Source of the DNA: Pseudomonas costantinii
Lineage (GTDB): Bacteria > Pseudomonadota > Gammaproteobacteria > Pseudomonadales > Pseudomonadaceae
Assembly: GCF_001870435.1 (NCBI RefSeq)
Contig: NZ_MDDR01000015.1
Location: 23,305-87,304 of the forward strand
Direction: 5' to 3'
DNA length: 64,000 nt
Both the position numbers and the translations under genes were made by a program. Every line of letters begins with the position of its first letter. Position 1 is the stretch's first letter. This document shows positions 19,796 through 27,270 of this stretch, piece after piece. The notes under the pieces were generated by a model. It had not been told where the DNA came from and did no database searches. It saw nothing but the letters and a program-made list of their open reading frames with translations.

Positions 19796-21813
19796 CAAGC
19801 AGCCCTCCCAATGATGTTGCACTGGCCTTCGCGGCATGGCTCGCACACCGGACAAAAGTCGGCGCCCAACTGCCGGGCGACATCCATGAGTGCATCCTGC
19901 GCGGCAGATATTTTCGGGCGCTCCGTTACCGACAGTGGGTTTGCCAACCGAGTAACAGGCGGCAATCCGCCGACGGTGATGGGCCTGCTGCTGAAAATCG
20001 CGCCCGCCTGGATCAGCAGGTGCTCTCCTCCAGCCTTGAGGCTCAGTTGCGCGCCCGCGTCGATAACCAGGCTGGCACCGGCCTTGAGGTAGACCTGTTG
20101 CCCAGCTTCGATGATCAGGGACTGGCCAACGTGGGTCTGGCTATCACCTTGTATGTTCAGATGATCGTTCGCGTTGAGCACGACCTTGCGATCGCCCGTC
20201 ACCTGATGATGTTCCCCGCCAGCCAAGTGAACCGTGCTTAGCCCCCGAATGTTTTCTCGGCGCTCGCCAGCCACCTCCAAGCGGCTGTCATGCCCCACCC
20301 GCTGCTCCAGATCACGCTGGGCGCGCAGGTAGATAAGCTCCTCGCCACGGCGGTCTTCAAGGTGCAGCTCGTTGGCGCCCGCGCCGCCAAGGGAACTGCG
20401 GCTACGCAATACGCTACGCGTCTTGTGTTGCGGCAAAGGATAAGTAGGCATGTGCAGTGCATTGGGTAGGCAACCGTTGATCAACGGCCGGTCGGGGTCG
20501 CCTTCCAGAAAGGTCACCAGCACTTCCATGCCCACTCGCGGAATCAACGTCGCGCCAAAGCCATCGCCCGCCCAACCGGATGCCACACGTACCCAGCAAC
20601 TGCTTTTTTCATCGGTGTTGTCCAGGCGGTCCCAATGAAAACGGACCTTCACCCGGCCATAGGCATCGCAATGCACCTCCTCGCCTGGCGGCCCCGTCAC
20701 CGTGGCGGTCTGGCTGCCATTGATGGTTGGCTTAGGGTGCTTGAGAGACGGTCGATACACTGCACGCCATGGCGTTGCAGTGAATCGGTTGCGATACCCC
20801 TGGAATACGCCCACCTCATACACCGCCTCCTCCAGCACTTGCGGTTGATAACCCTCATGACGCACCGAGGTGATCAACCACAGATCGTTACAAGCCGGGT
20901 CCGGGTGGTCACACAGTTCGAGAAAGTGACCGCTGCTCAAAGCCGGTTGATCACTTTTACCTAATGCACGATGACGGTCGCCCTGATGTCGCTCCAACCC
21001 CCTGCGCGCCAATTGCCGACCCCGCGCATGGTCAGTGAAACCGGCAGGGTAACGGTAGTCTTCCAGGGATTGCGCCGATGGAGGGCCGGCCTTGTCTTGA
21101 AGGCGCAACGAAGGGTGTTCGAAGTCATAGTCACGGCGCTCCGTTTGCCGGCTGCGGGTTTCCAGGCGTACATCGAAACGACGGATCACTCTCGTTCCGA
21201 CCGCCTGGTCGCCCACTGAGCAGTAACGTTGCGCAGGCAAGCGTCGAAACACCGTCTGGTCATCACCAAACACCAATAGATGATTATTTGGACGATGGCG
21301 AAAGTGGTAGTGAATGCCCTCCTCCTCACACAACCGCTGGATGAAGTGCAGGTCGGTTTCCGCGTACTGCACGCAGAACGTGCGTGGCGGATAGACCACT
21401 GGGCCGAGTTCAAAGGCATAGGCGTCGGCAAGGATGCCGTGGTGTTCGAGTACCGAGGCGATAATCTGCGGCACACTGCGCTGTTGGAAAATCCGCTGGT
21501 CACGCCGGAGGGCAAGACACGCCAGGCGGGGCGCCAGGGTGAGGTGATACCGGGTGAGCCGCCCCCCCGGATCATCCCGACCGATGGCGTAAACCTGCCC
21601 ATGGAGCCCGGCATCCGCTTCGCCAAAATCAAGATAGGCAGGCTGGTGGAGCAGCGCCTCCAGATCAAGGGATGGGTTTTCGCTGACTAACTCCAGTTGA
21701 ATGAAATAGGGCTGATCAAGAACTTCACTGCCTTTGAAAGCCAGCACCTGAAAGTCACTGACTACCTCTGTAAGGATCAACTTAAAACGTGACGAAACAA
21801 ACTCACCCACCAT
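19795..21813 (-). CDS. vgrG: type VI secretion spike protein VgrG
   Basis: A 672-residue VgrG. The gp27-like part (about 10-380) includes QYAETDLHFIQRLCEEEGIHYHF, followed by the gp5 OB domain (PGEEVHCDAYGRVKVRFHWDR ... SCWVRVASGWAG), with the conserved EVLVTFLEGDPDRPLINGCLPN. Then comes the beta-helical needle with repeated polar-hydrophobic strands (about 520-620). A C-terminal extension follows and ends in a compact cysteine cluster, CPVCEPCREGQC. The needle forms the puncturing tip of the T6SS tube. No other T6SS structural genes are in the window, so this is an orphan vgrG island using a main cluster elsewhere. Confidence 0.93.
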   Translation of the reverse strand: MVGEFVSSRFKLILTEVVSDFQVLAFKGSEVLDQPYFIQLELVSENPSLDLEALLHQPAYLDFGEADAGLHGQVYAIGRDDPGGRLTRYHLTLAPRLACLALRRDQRIFQQRSVPQIIASVLEHHGILADAYAFELGPVVYPPRTFCVQYAETDLHFIQRLCEEEGIHYHFRHRPNNHLLVFGDDQTVFRRLPAQRYCSVGDQAVGTRVIRRFDVRLETRSRQTERRDYDFEHPSLRLQDKAGPPSAQSLEDYRYPAGFTDHARGRQLARRGLERHQGDRHRALGKSDQPALSSGHFLELCDHPDPACNDLWLITSVRHEGYQPQVLEEAVYEVGVFQGYRNRFTATPWRAVYRPSLKHPKPTINGSQTATVTGPPGEEVHCDAYGRVKVRFHWDRLDNTDEKSSCWVRVASGWAGDGFGATLIPRVGMEVLVTFLEGDPDRPLINGCLPNALHMPTYPLPQHKTRSVLRSRSSLGGAGANELHLEDRRGEELIYLRAQRDLEQRVGHDSRLEVAGERRENIRGLSTVHLAGGEHHQVTGDRKVVLNANDHLNIQGDSQTHVGQSLIIEAGQQVYLKAGASLVIDAGAQLSLKAGGEHLLIQAGAIFSSRPITVGGLPPVTRLANPLSVTERPKISAAQDALMDVARQLGADFCPVCEPCREGQCNIIGRAA

Positions 21814-22114
21814 CCGTAGTTACCCATCATCAGTTATTTTACTGAAAGGCTTTCTCCCGGAGGATGTTGATTTAACGGCTGGGAAAAAGCGCCTGAACGC
21901 AGTGAAGCTTAGCGATTTCAGGCGAAATTAAGCTCCCTGAAAATAAAAAAGAAGTTTCATACGAAGTGGTCGGAAGAGTCTTTTACAGAATAAGACAAAG
22001 AAATATTCAAATAACCTGCAACAACAAGAAAACTCTTACACTCGCCTTACAAACATAACTAATAGATAAAGAAACAGCTGACACTTATTAAAGATATCAG
22101 CCGTTCTTCCAATC
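21814..22114. other. AT-rich intergenic region upstream of vgrG
   Basis: About 300 bp, noticeably more AT-rich than the surrounding genes, between the vgrG start and the end of the epimerase-like gene. It should contain the promoter of the T6SS module. CGCCTGAA (21890-21897) and TTCAGGCG (21917-21924) form an 8-bp stem with a 19-nt loop. No gene was seen. Confidence 0.5.
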
Positions 22115-23101
22115 TCAGGTTTGCGGCCGTGCAGTCCCGAACAAACTGACGCTCAGCAATGTTTCACCCTGACTTTGCAACCGCACCGGCGCCGTGCCGC
22201 CCGGCATGACCACAGCCACTTCCCCGCTCTCGACCCAACCCGCCCGCCACGATGCGCAAGCCACTGCACTGGCGCTGGTCCCTGAGGACGCGGTAGGCCC
22301 CTCTCCTCGCTCAAACACCCGTGCGATAACCCGATTGCCCACAGACCTGGCGGCCCATTGCAGATTGACCCCAGCAGCACAAAGCTGGCCGCGACCGACT
22401 GGGGGTGCAAAGGCAATCGCCTGCAATAGATCAAGCAGCGCAGGTTGATGCATCGACTGATTGTCAGGTAATGCCCCCTCTTGCTCGACGAGTGTCACGC
22501 AATGGGGATTGCCCACACGAACAAACTGACTACATACCCATTGCGGGTTGATCGCAGCCAGCGCAGCCACATGACTGAACTCACGATGCCTCACTGCAAC
22601 CGTATCAACCCCGTCAGCGCCTACCGCTGATGGCCCGAACGCCGGTTGCCCCAGGGCCAGCCAGAACCCTGCGACGTGTTCGTAGACCGCAGGTTCCGCG
22701 TACGTTGCAACCGGTGATGCCGCATCAGACTTGTCGTGATGGACCCGCAACTCACACCCCTGAGTCATCAAGCCCTGATCGGTCAGTGCCTGAGCAAAAA
22801 TCGTCAAACCGTTGCCACTGCGTTCGGCGAGTGTGCCATCTGTATTGACGATCAACAGGTCAAACGGCGGCGTAGCCTGGAACGGTCCGACCAACAAGCC
22901 ATCGCAGCGGTGTGCCTTGGCATCGACCGCATGCGGTAACGCGCCCCATCCACATTCGGCGGCGATAGCCGACGATGCCCAATCCTTGCGCGCGTTCGCA
23001 GCCAGGTCGGCGTGTTCGGGCACTTCAATGCCTTGATTTCGTAAATAGACCGGGCTGACCACCCCGTAGATATTGCCCCGCGCGTCGTAGAACAGGGTCA
23101 T
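22115..23101 (-). CDS. diaminopimelate-epimerase-fold protein with both catalytic Cys replaced by Ser
   Basis: A 328-residue protein of the DapF/PhzF-like fold. The first active-site loop (NTDGTLAERSGNGLTIF) aligns with the DapF NADGSxxxxCGNG loop but has Ser95 in place of Cys. The second loop (ERGEGPTASSGTSASAVAC) aligns with ERGxGETxACGTGA but has Ser273 in place of Cys. True DapF needs both thiols as acid and base for racemisation, so this is unlikely to be the lysine-pathway epimerase. It may be a lyase, an isomerase of another substrate or a binding protein. ATG follows an AGGTGG site. It is divergent from an MFS transporter, a possible functional partner. Confidence 0.75.
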   Translation of the reverse strand: MTLFYDARGNIYGVVSPVYLRNQGIEVPEHADLAANARKDWASSAIAAECGWGALPHAVDAKAHRCDGLLVGPFQATPPFDLLIVNTDGTLAERSGNGLTIFAQALTDQGLMTQGCELRVHHDKSDAASPVATYAEPAVYEHVAGFWLALGQPAFGPSAVGADGVDTVAVRHREFSHVAALAAINPQWVCSQFVRVGNPHCVTLVEQEGALPDNQSMHQPALLDLLQAIAFAPPVGRGQLCAAGVNLQWAARSVGNRVIARVFERGEGPTASSGTSASAVACASWRAGWVESGEVAVVMPGGTAPVRLQSQGETLLSVSLFGTARPQT

Positions 23102-23444
23102 GTTGCCACCTGCCTGAGAATCTTCATCGTCTCGTCCGTCCAGTTACCTACACACTGGGGCAACAGCGTATTACAGAACAGCCCGCTGCCGGGAGGAGGA
23201 CTGGAAGGTGGTAATCCACCGCGAGAAACCCGGGGCTCAGCATTTTTCGCGAGAATTACGCACCTTCCAGGCCACCGCCTGCAGGTTCGATTGCTCCTGT
23301 GTGGCCACTAACGTCCAGCACGTTCCCGATGTGTAAAAATAAAAGTCGTGACCTGCAAACGGAACCCAACTCGCTCGACAGGGCCTGATATGCAAGGATG
23401 TCGCGCCGGACATCGTTCGTTGAACGCGCAACCAAGGATTTTTC
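23102..23444. other. divergent promoter region between the DapF-like and MFS genes
   Basis: A 343-bp gap holding the promoters of both divergent genes and the stem-loop at 23202-23269. No open frame with coding character was recognised. Confidence 0.5.
23202..23269. repeat. long imperfect inverted repeat (stem-loop)
   Basis: TGGAAGGTGGTAAT (23202-23215) pairs with ATTAC-G-CACCTTCCA (23255-23269) with one bulged base. An inner stem pairs GCGAGAAA (23221-23228) with TTTTTCGC (23243-23250) with one mismatch. It lies in the divergent promoter region and could be a dispersed repeat or a transcript structure. Confidence 0.6.
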
Positions 23445-24596
23445 ATGACTGCCATCCCCACCTCAGCGCCCGTGGTTCCCGGGCGGCTGGAACAAATGTC
23501 GACCCGCATCGCTTTTTTCATCGCTGGTTTCGGCATCGCGGCCTGGGCACCACTGGTGCCCTATGCCAAAGCGCGAGCGCAACTCAACGAGGGCACGCTT
23601 GGCCTGCTGCTGTTGTGCCTGGGGGTGGGGTCAATCATTGCCATGCCGGTGGCGGGCGCACTGGCATCGCGCTATGGCTGCCGACGCGTGCTGACTGCTG
23701 GCACGATCATTATCTGCGTGGCCCTGCCGATGCTCGCCACTGTCAGTTCGATTCCGTTGCTGATGGCTGGGCTGTTCTTGTTTGGCGCAGGCCTGGGTAC
23801 CGTGGACTCGACGGTCAACCTGCAAGCGGTGATCGTTGAGCGAGCCAGTGGAAAAACCATGATGTCGGGCTTCCATGGTTTGTTCAGCCTGGGTGGCATA
23901 GTCGGCGCCGCGGGTGTTGCCGGATTGTTGGGGCTGGGCCTGTCGCCGCTGCAGGCGACCCTGGTGGTGATTGTCATCATGGCAATCGCGCTGCTCAAAG
24001 CTGGCCCGCACCTGCTGCCCTACGGCAGCGAAAGTTCAGGCCCGGCGTTCGCCGTGCCTCACGGCGTGGTGCTGTTTATCGGCTGCCTGTGTTTTATCGT
24101 ATTTTTAGCTGAAGGTGCCGTGCTGGATTGGAGTGCTGTGTTCCTCAGCGCCGAGCGTGGCCTCGATGAGGCTTACGCCGGCCTTGGCTACGCGGCCTTT
24201 GCCTTGACTATGACCGCTGGGCGCCTGACCGGTGATGCCATTGTTCGACGCCTTGGCGCCACCCGGGTGATCGTGATCGGTGGCACGCTGGCCACCGCTG
24301 GCCTGTTGCTCGCCACACTATTGCCAGCTTGGGAAACGGCGCTGCTGGGGTATGCACTGGTGGGTGCCGGCTGTTCGAATATCGTACCGGTGCTGTACAC
24401 CGCCGTTGGTAAACAAAAGGTCATGCCGGAACATATCGCAGTGCCGGCCATCACCACCCTGGGTTATGCCGGCATTCTCGCCGGCCCTGCAGTGATTGGC
24501 TTCATCGCCCACGGCAGCAGTTTGAGCACCGCCTTTGTGCTGATCGCAGTGTTACTGGCGGGTGTGGCCATCAGCGGTAAAATTCTCAAGGTGTAA
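23445..24596 (+). CDS. MFS transporter, YbjJ-like
   Basis: A 383-residue transporter with 12 predicted membrane segments and the MFS loop motif in reduced form (ALASRYGCRRVL, about 78-89). It has FMFGAGLGTVDSTVNLQAV-like and GFHGLFSLGGIVGA stretches typical of the YbjJ branch, which is annotated as inner-membrane exporters or sugar-type permeases. An AAGGA site precedes the ATG. The substrate is unknown; its divergence from the DapF-like gene suggests a shared metabolite. It ends just before a hairpin shared with the convergent gene. Confidence 0.85.
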   Translation: MTAIPTSAPVVPGRLEQMSTRIAFFIAGFGIAAWAPLVPYAKARAQLNEGTLGLLLLCLGVGSIIAMPVAGALASRYGCRRVLTAGTIIICVALPMLATVSSIPLLMAGLFLFGAGLGTVDSTVNLQAVIVERASGKTMMSGFHGLFSLGGIVGAAGVAGLLGLGLSPLQATLVVIVIMAIALLKAGPHLLPYGSESSGPAFAVPHGVVLFIGCLCFIVFLAEGAVLDWSAVFLSAERGLDEAYAGLGYAAFALTMTAGRLTGDAIVRRLGATRVIVIGGTLATAGLLLATLLPAWETALLGYALVGAGCSNIVPVLYTAVGKQKVMPEHIAVPAITTLGYAGILAGPAVIGFIAHGSSLSTAFVLIAVLLAGVAISGKILKV

Positions 24597-24614
24597 TACC
24601 GCTCATCTCACAAG

Positions 24615-24632
24615 GCCAGGATGCTACCTGGC
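24615..24632. terminator. small hairpin between convergent genes
   Basis: GCCAGG (24615-24620) and CCTGGC (24627-24632) pair around ATGCTA, flanked by AA and TTT. It overlaps the stop codon of the minus-strand gene and lies 18 bp after the MFS stop. The T-tract is short, so termination is only possible. Confidence 0.35.
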
Positions 24633-25172
24633 TTTGTACATCTCTTGCTGTTCCAGCCAGCGCTCCAGGCTTCTGTTGCAAAGCCACCCGTCGTGCTTGG
24701 GACGACCAAACAAGCGCATGTTATTGGCACGCTCCAATGAACGTAGTAAGCCCGGACGCTCAATGACGTTTTTTGCCGTGTACACACAGTGTTCGCTGTA
24801 CTTCTTCCTGGGTAGCCCAGTAGCGGGCTCCAGAATGGGCATCCCCTGTGAATCGGTGTCATCGGGGTCATTCATCACGGCTTTGAGCAGCGCAATTTCC
24901 AAGTATTCAAGCGCTTCAAAAAAAACCGTTCGATCTTTGGGTTTGTCCCTCAGTTGTTTGAAATAGCCTTGCAGAGCCTGAACAACCTTGGCATTGCCTT
25001 GGCCATGAAAAGGGTCCGGGCTGAAGCCTCCGGGGGAGCTGTTACCCAGCAAGGCTGCGGCGACGGCGCTCAGGCTGTCACGGGTGATATACCCCTCGCA
25101 ATCGATGATCGAGTCATTCAAAAGCGGGCGTTTGAGAATTTCCCTGGCCACCAGGATCATGCGGTCCCGCAC
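24624..25172 (-). CDS. C-terminal part of a frameshifted HrpL-regulated protein (NolX/HrpK-like repeats)
   Basis: A 182-codon frame starting at GTG 25172, one base after the stop of the preceding frame. Its first residues (VRDRMILVAREILKRP) line up without gaps with residues in the neighbouring 281-residue protein (the ARELMRRP region) when the upstream frame is joined by removing one G at 25181-25183. It holds two copies of a repeat: AREILKRP..., then DCEGYITRDSL; and AKNVIERPGLLRSLER..., then HDGWLCNRSL. The pattern (helix, Arg-Pro, then a D-x-G-x-I loop and Leu) recalls the EF-hand-like modules of NolX/HrpF/HrpK type III proteins. Translation as a separate protein by coupling is possible, since GGGAG precedes the GTG. 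Function unknown. Confidence 0.55.
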   Translation of the reverse strand: MRDRMILVAREILKRPLLNDSIIDCEGYITRDSLSAVAAALLGNSSPGGFSPDPFHGQGNAKVVQALQGYFKQLRDKPKDRTVFFEALEYLEIALLKAVMNDPDDTDSQGMPILEPATGLPRKKYSEHCVYTAKNVIERPGLLRSLERANNMRLFGRPKHDGWLCNRSLERWLEQQEMYKAR

Positions 25173-25173
25173 A

Positions 25174-25536
25174 TTAGTCTCCCAGCAGCGTTTCAGCTGC
25201 CAATTGCCGCAGAGATGACTGCGTCAATCGCCCGTCCTTGAAAAAAGAGTGCAACTCGCCGAAGTTTCTCTCCAACTCGCCCGCCAACTGGCTATCGGTG
25301 GAGTTCGGACCGGGGGGGGCGGTGTTCGCGCGAGTAGCCGGTGCGTTCTGCAACGCCTGGTAGCGCAGCGAGGACAAGGTTCCTCGCAACAGCGCGGGCC
25401 GCCGCGGCGGCACATCCTGCCGGGCGTATTGATCATCGCTGGGCGGGTAAACAACGGGCGGCGGCGAAGCCCAACGGACCTCTACCCCGTCCATGGTCGT
25501 TGGCTGCCCGCGCGGTATTGCACCCTCAATTTTCAT
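25174..25536 (-). CDS. N-terminal part of a frameshifted HrpL-regulated protein
   Basis: A 120-codon frame: MKIEGAIPRGQPTTMDG start, a proline-rich region (PPPVVYPPSDD, PPRRPALLRG), then QLAGELERNFGELHSFF and LRQLAAETLLGD before the TAA. The last 45 residues align with residues before the ARELMRRP module of the 281-residue protein at 26348-27193, and the alignment continues seamlessly in the next frame. So 24624-25536 was probably one gene of about 303 codons broken by one extra G in a GGG run at 25181-25183. A close hrp-box match lies 98 bp upstream. The N-terminus without a hydrophobic segment fits type III export. It could be a real pseudogene, a sequencing error or a programmed shift. Confidence 0.55.
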   Translation of the reverse strand: MKIEGAIPRGQPTTMDGVEVRWASPPPVVYPPSDDQYARQDVPPRRPALLRGTLSSLRYQALQNAPATRANTAPPGPNSTDSQLAGELERNFGELHSFFKDGRLTQSSLRQLAAETLLGD

Positions 25537-25633
25537 GCGTCATCTCCCACCTTTTCCAGATCTGCGCTTGCCTGAAAGCCACCACAGAGGTGCCCCGAAT
25601 CATCGAATTGATTCCAGAGCAGCAAGCAACCGA

Positions 25634-25661
25634 TGTGTGGTTAGCTGAACGCAATAGTTCC
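25634..25661 (-). promoter_or_regulatory. hrp box (HrpL-type promoter) for the frameshifted gene
   Basis: Read on the minus strand, GGAACT (25661-25656), a 15-bp spacer and CCACACA (25640-25634). The HrpL consensus is GGAACC-N15-16-CCACNNA, so the only mismatch is the final base of the first block, a substitution seen in natural hrp boxes. Correct orientation, 98 bp upstream of the ATG. Confidence 0.75.
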
Positions 25662-25711
25662 GGGCGGCGTGTGAATACCAATAACAGCGTGTAAAAAAGT
25701 GAGGCGCGGGA

Positions 25712-26041
25712 TCAACCTGGTTTTTGCCCACACCACCAACGTGTGAGGCCCTTGATCAGCGCCGCCCATGCGCATACTAACTTGGCGTCAGTCTGGCTTT
25801 CCTGCCCAGGCTCAAGCATACCGCGGGTGAAATCATCGGCGACCGGCGCGTGGAATTTGCATTGGACCGCAAAGGCTTTCATACGCAGCCTTTCTGCGGC
25901 GTATCCGTTTGATAGGGGCACTGGGGCGACGCCTGTCGATGCCCCCTCGGCGTTTACCGGGGTTGACCGATCTACGTCATGCACATTGTGAAAGGCCTCA
26001 CCGCCAACGGTTTGGCTGGATTGAAACGCAGTTGAAGTCAT
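25712..26041 (-). CDS. 109-residue HrpL-regulated protein of unknown function
   Basis: Not recognised. The N-terminus is rich in Ser/Thr and lacks hydrophobic or charged clusters (MTSTAFQSSQTVGGEAF), which fits a type III secretion signal. The C-terminal half is helical with two cysteines (VQCKF and LVCAW) and ends in tryptophans (LTRWWCGQKPG). The ATG at 26041 follows an AGGG site; a longer in-frame start at 26188 would run through the hrp box and is excluded if that promoter is real. The box lies 67 bp upstream. No homology to the repeat proteins on either side was noticed. Confidence 0.55.
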   Translation of the reverse strand: MTSTAFQSSQTVGGEAFHNVHDVDRSTPVNAEGASTGVAPVPLSNGYAAERLRMKAFAVQCKFHAPVADDFTRGMLEPGQESQTDAKLVCAWAALIKGLTRWWCGQKPG

Positions 26042-26347
26042 GTCTGGGCCCTGATTCAGTGTCTGAAAAGCGGCCGTTTTCGTTAAAGCCGCTAGGGTTG
26101 TATGCCCTGAGTGGCGAATGGATAGAAATAGTTCCTGACACAATCCAAAGCCCGAGGCGCCGCAAACATTCGCAACGCCTGACTGCACTCCGCTCTTTCA
26201 GCTAGCGGGATAATATTTGGAGTGCATGTTTGCTGATTCGGCCATCTGCGTCTCTGCTCGCGAGATTGTCCATTTTTGTCAGTAAATCACTGCGTTTGAG
26301 GACCGCCTGAGCCAATTGAATTAGGTGGTCCCTTGGAGAGTCGCCCG
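26042..26347. other. intergenic region holding an hrp box
   Basis: About 306 bp between two minus-strand genes. Apart from the hrp box at 26108-26135, no gene or clear terminator was seen. The stretch is AT-richer than the average gene in the window. Confidence 0.45.
26108..26135 (-). promoter_or_regulatory. hrp box (HrpL-type promoter) for the 109-residue gene
   Basis: On the minus strand GGAACT (26135-26130), 15-bp spacer, CCACTCA (26114-26108). One mismatch to GGAACC; the CCACNNA block is perfect. 67 bp upstream of the ATG at 26041. Confidence 0.75.
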
Positions 26348-27193
26348 TCAGGGGTTTAGCGGCCAGTTTTTCAGGTCTCTGATATTAATTTCGCGTCCTC
26401 CAAAACCCTCTTTCAATTGATTGAAATGGCTGAGCATCTCCTGACCTATTTCCTTGTCAGTCTTGTATTTGAAGAGGTTATCGTCGCGAATGACACTGCC
26501 CAATTGCCGCTTATCGATCTGACCGTCCAGCGCCCCCGTCCCACTGTTTCGGTCAAAGGCGGCGATCACCTCGGGACGCCGCATAAGCTCTCTGGCCAGT
26601 TGAATATTTTGATTCATAACGGGGTTCCTACCCAGAGGTCTTCCCGCCATCTCTTTAATAGCGCTGGTATTCATGGTCATCGATTGACTCGACCCTGAAA
26701 ACGCCTTGAAGTTGTCCAGCAGCGCCTGCCCCAATTGCTCATTACTTTTCGTTGAGTAGTTGGGGCCTGGTTTAACCGGCAGGTGCGGGTGCGGGTGCGG
26801 GTGCGGCTTGCCAATGCTGGGATCAGGCCTTGGCGGCGCACTGTCGCAATGTGAATGCATAGGGGGACGCTGCCCGACAAACCATTGCCCCAACCACTGC
26901 TGGAGCTGCTGCAGGAGCCCCTGGGGTAAGGCCGGCGTCATTGCAGAAGTGTTTTGGTGATGGGCAAAGTGATTGTGATCACTGTGACGATGAGTCGGAG
27001 GATGACGATCGCCAAACATTGGTCCGGCCTGGTTTTCTCGCGAAAAATTGACGCCTCCGGTGTTGTTGCCGCCGTCGTAGGACGGTGCGGCAGGTGCCGG
27101 ACGGCTGGCCTTGGCATCGGGTTTAGGGTTGAACTGAGAAGTGTCAGTGGTAGATGAAACAGATACAGGTGTATCGAGAGTCGATATCGACAT
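26348..27193 (-). CDS. HrpL-regulated, His/Pro-rich protein with NolX/HrpK-like repeat (probable type III substrate)
   Basis: A 281-residue hydrophilic protein. Residues 1-45 are Ser/Thr/Pro-rich (MSISTLDTPVSVSSTTDTSQ) with no membrane segment, a pattern like type III export signals. Residues 60-150 are rich in His and Pro, with clusters HRHSDHNHFAHH and PHPHPHPHLP that could bind metal. The C-terminal 130 residues are helical: QLGQALLDNFKAF, then ARELMRRPEVIAAFDR, then a DGQIDKRQL loop resembling an EF-hand, then IGQEMLSHFNQLKEGF and REINIRDL. The same module occurs twice in the frameshifted gene nearby. A full-match hrp box lies 78 bp upstream. It may be a harpin/translocon helper or an effector; the assignment is tentative. 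Confidence 0.65.
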   Translation of the reverse strand: MSISTLDTPVSVSSTTDTSQFNPKPDAKASRPAPAAPSYDGGNNTGGVNFSRENQAGPMFGDRHPPTHRHSDHNHFAHHQNTSAMTPALPQGLLQQLQQWLGQWFVGQRPPMHSHCDSAPPRPDPSIGKPHPHPHPHLPVKPGPNYSTKSNEQLGQALLDNFKAFSGSSQSMTMNTSAIKEMAGRPLGRNPVMNQNIQLARELMRRPEVIAAFDRNSGTGALDGQIDKRQLGSVIRDDNLFKYKTDKEIGQEMLSHFNQLKEGFGGREINIRDLKNWPLNP

Positions 27194-27270
27194 AGGTGCC
27201 TCCAGTACAATAATGTTAGATCTTTAACCTGTCGCTCCACCGTTACGTCGAGGACAATCGGGTCTCCACT

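Noticed and set aside
21814..22114. Small gene in the AT-rich gap before vgrG
   Set aside because: No frame with a start, a ribosome site and coding character was found.
25174..25184. Programmed ribosomal frameshift as the preferred explanation for the split gene
   Set aside because: There is no X-XXY-YYZ slippery heptamer at the junction, only a GGG run; mutation or sequencing error is simpler. Kept as a minor option.
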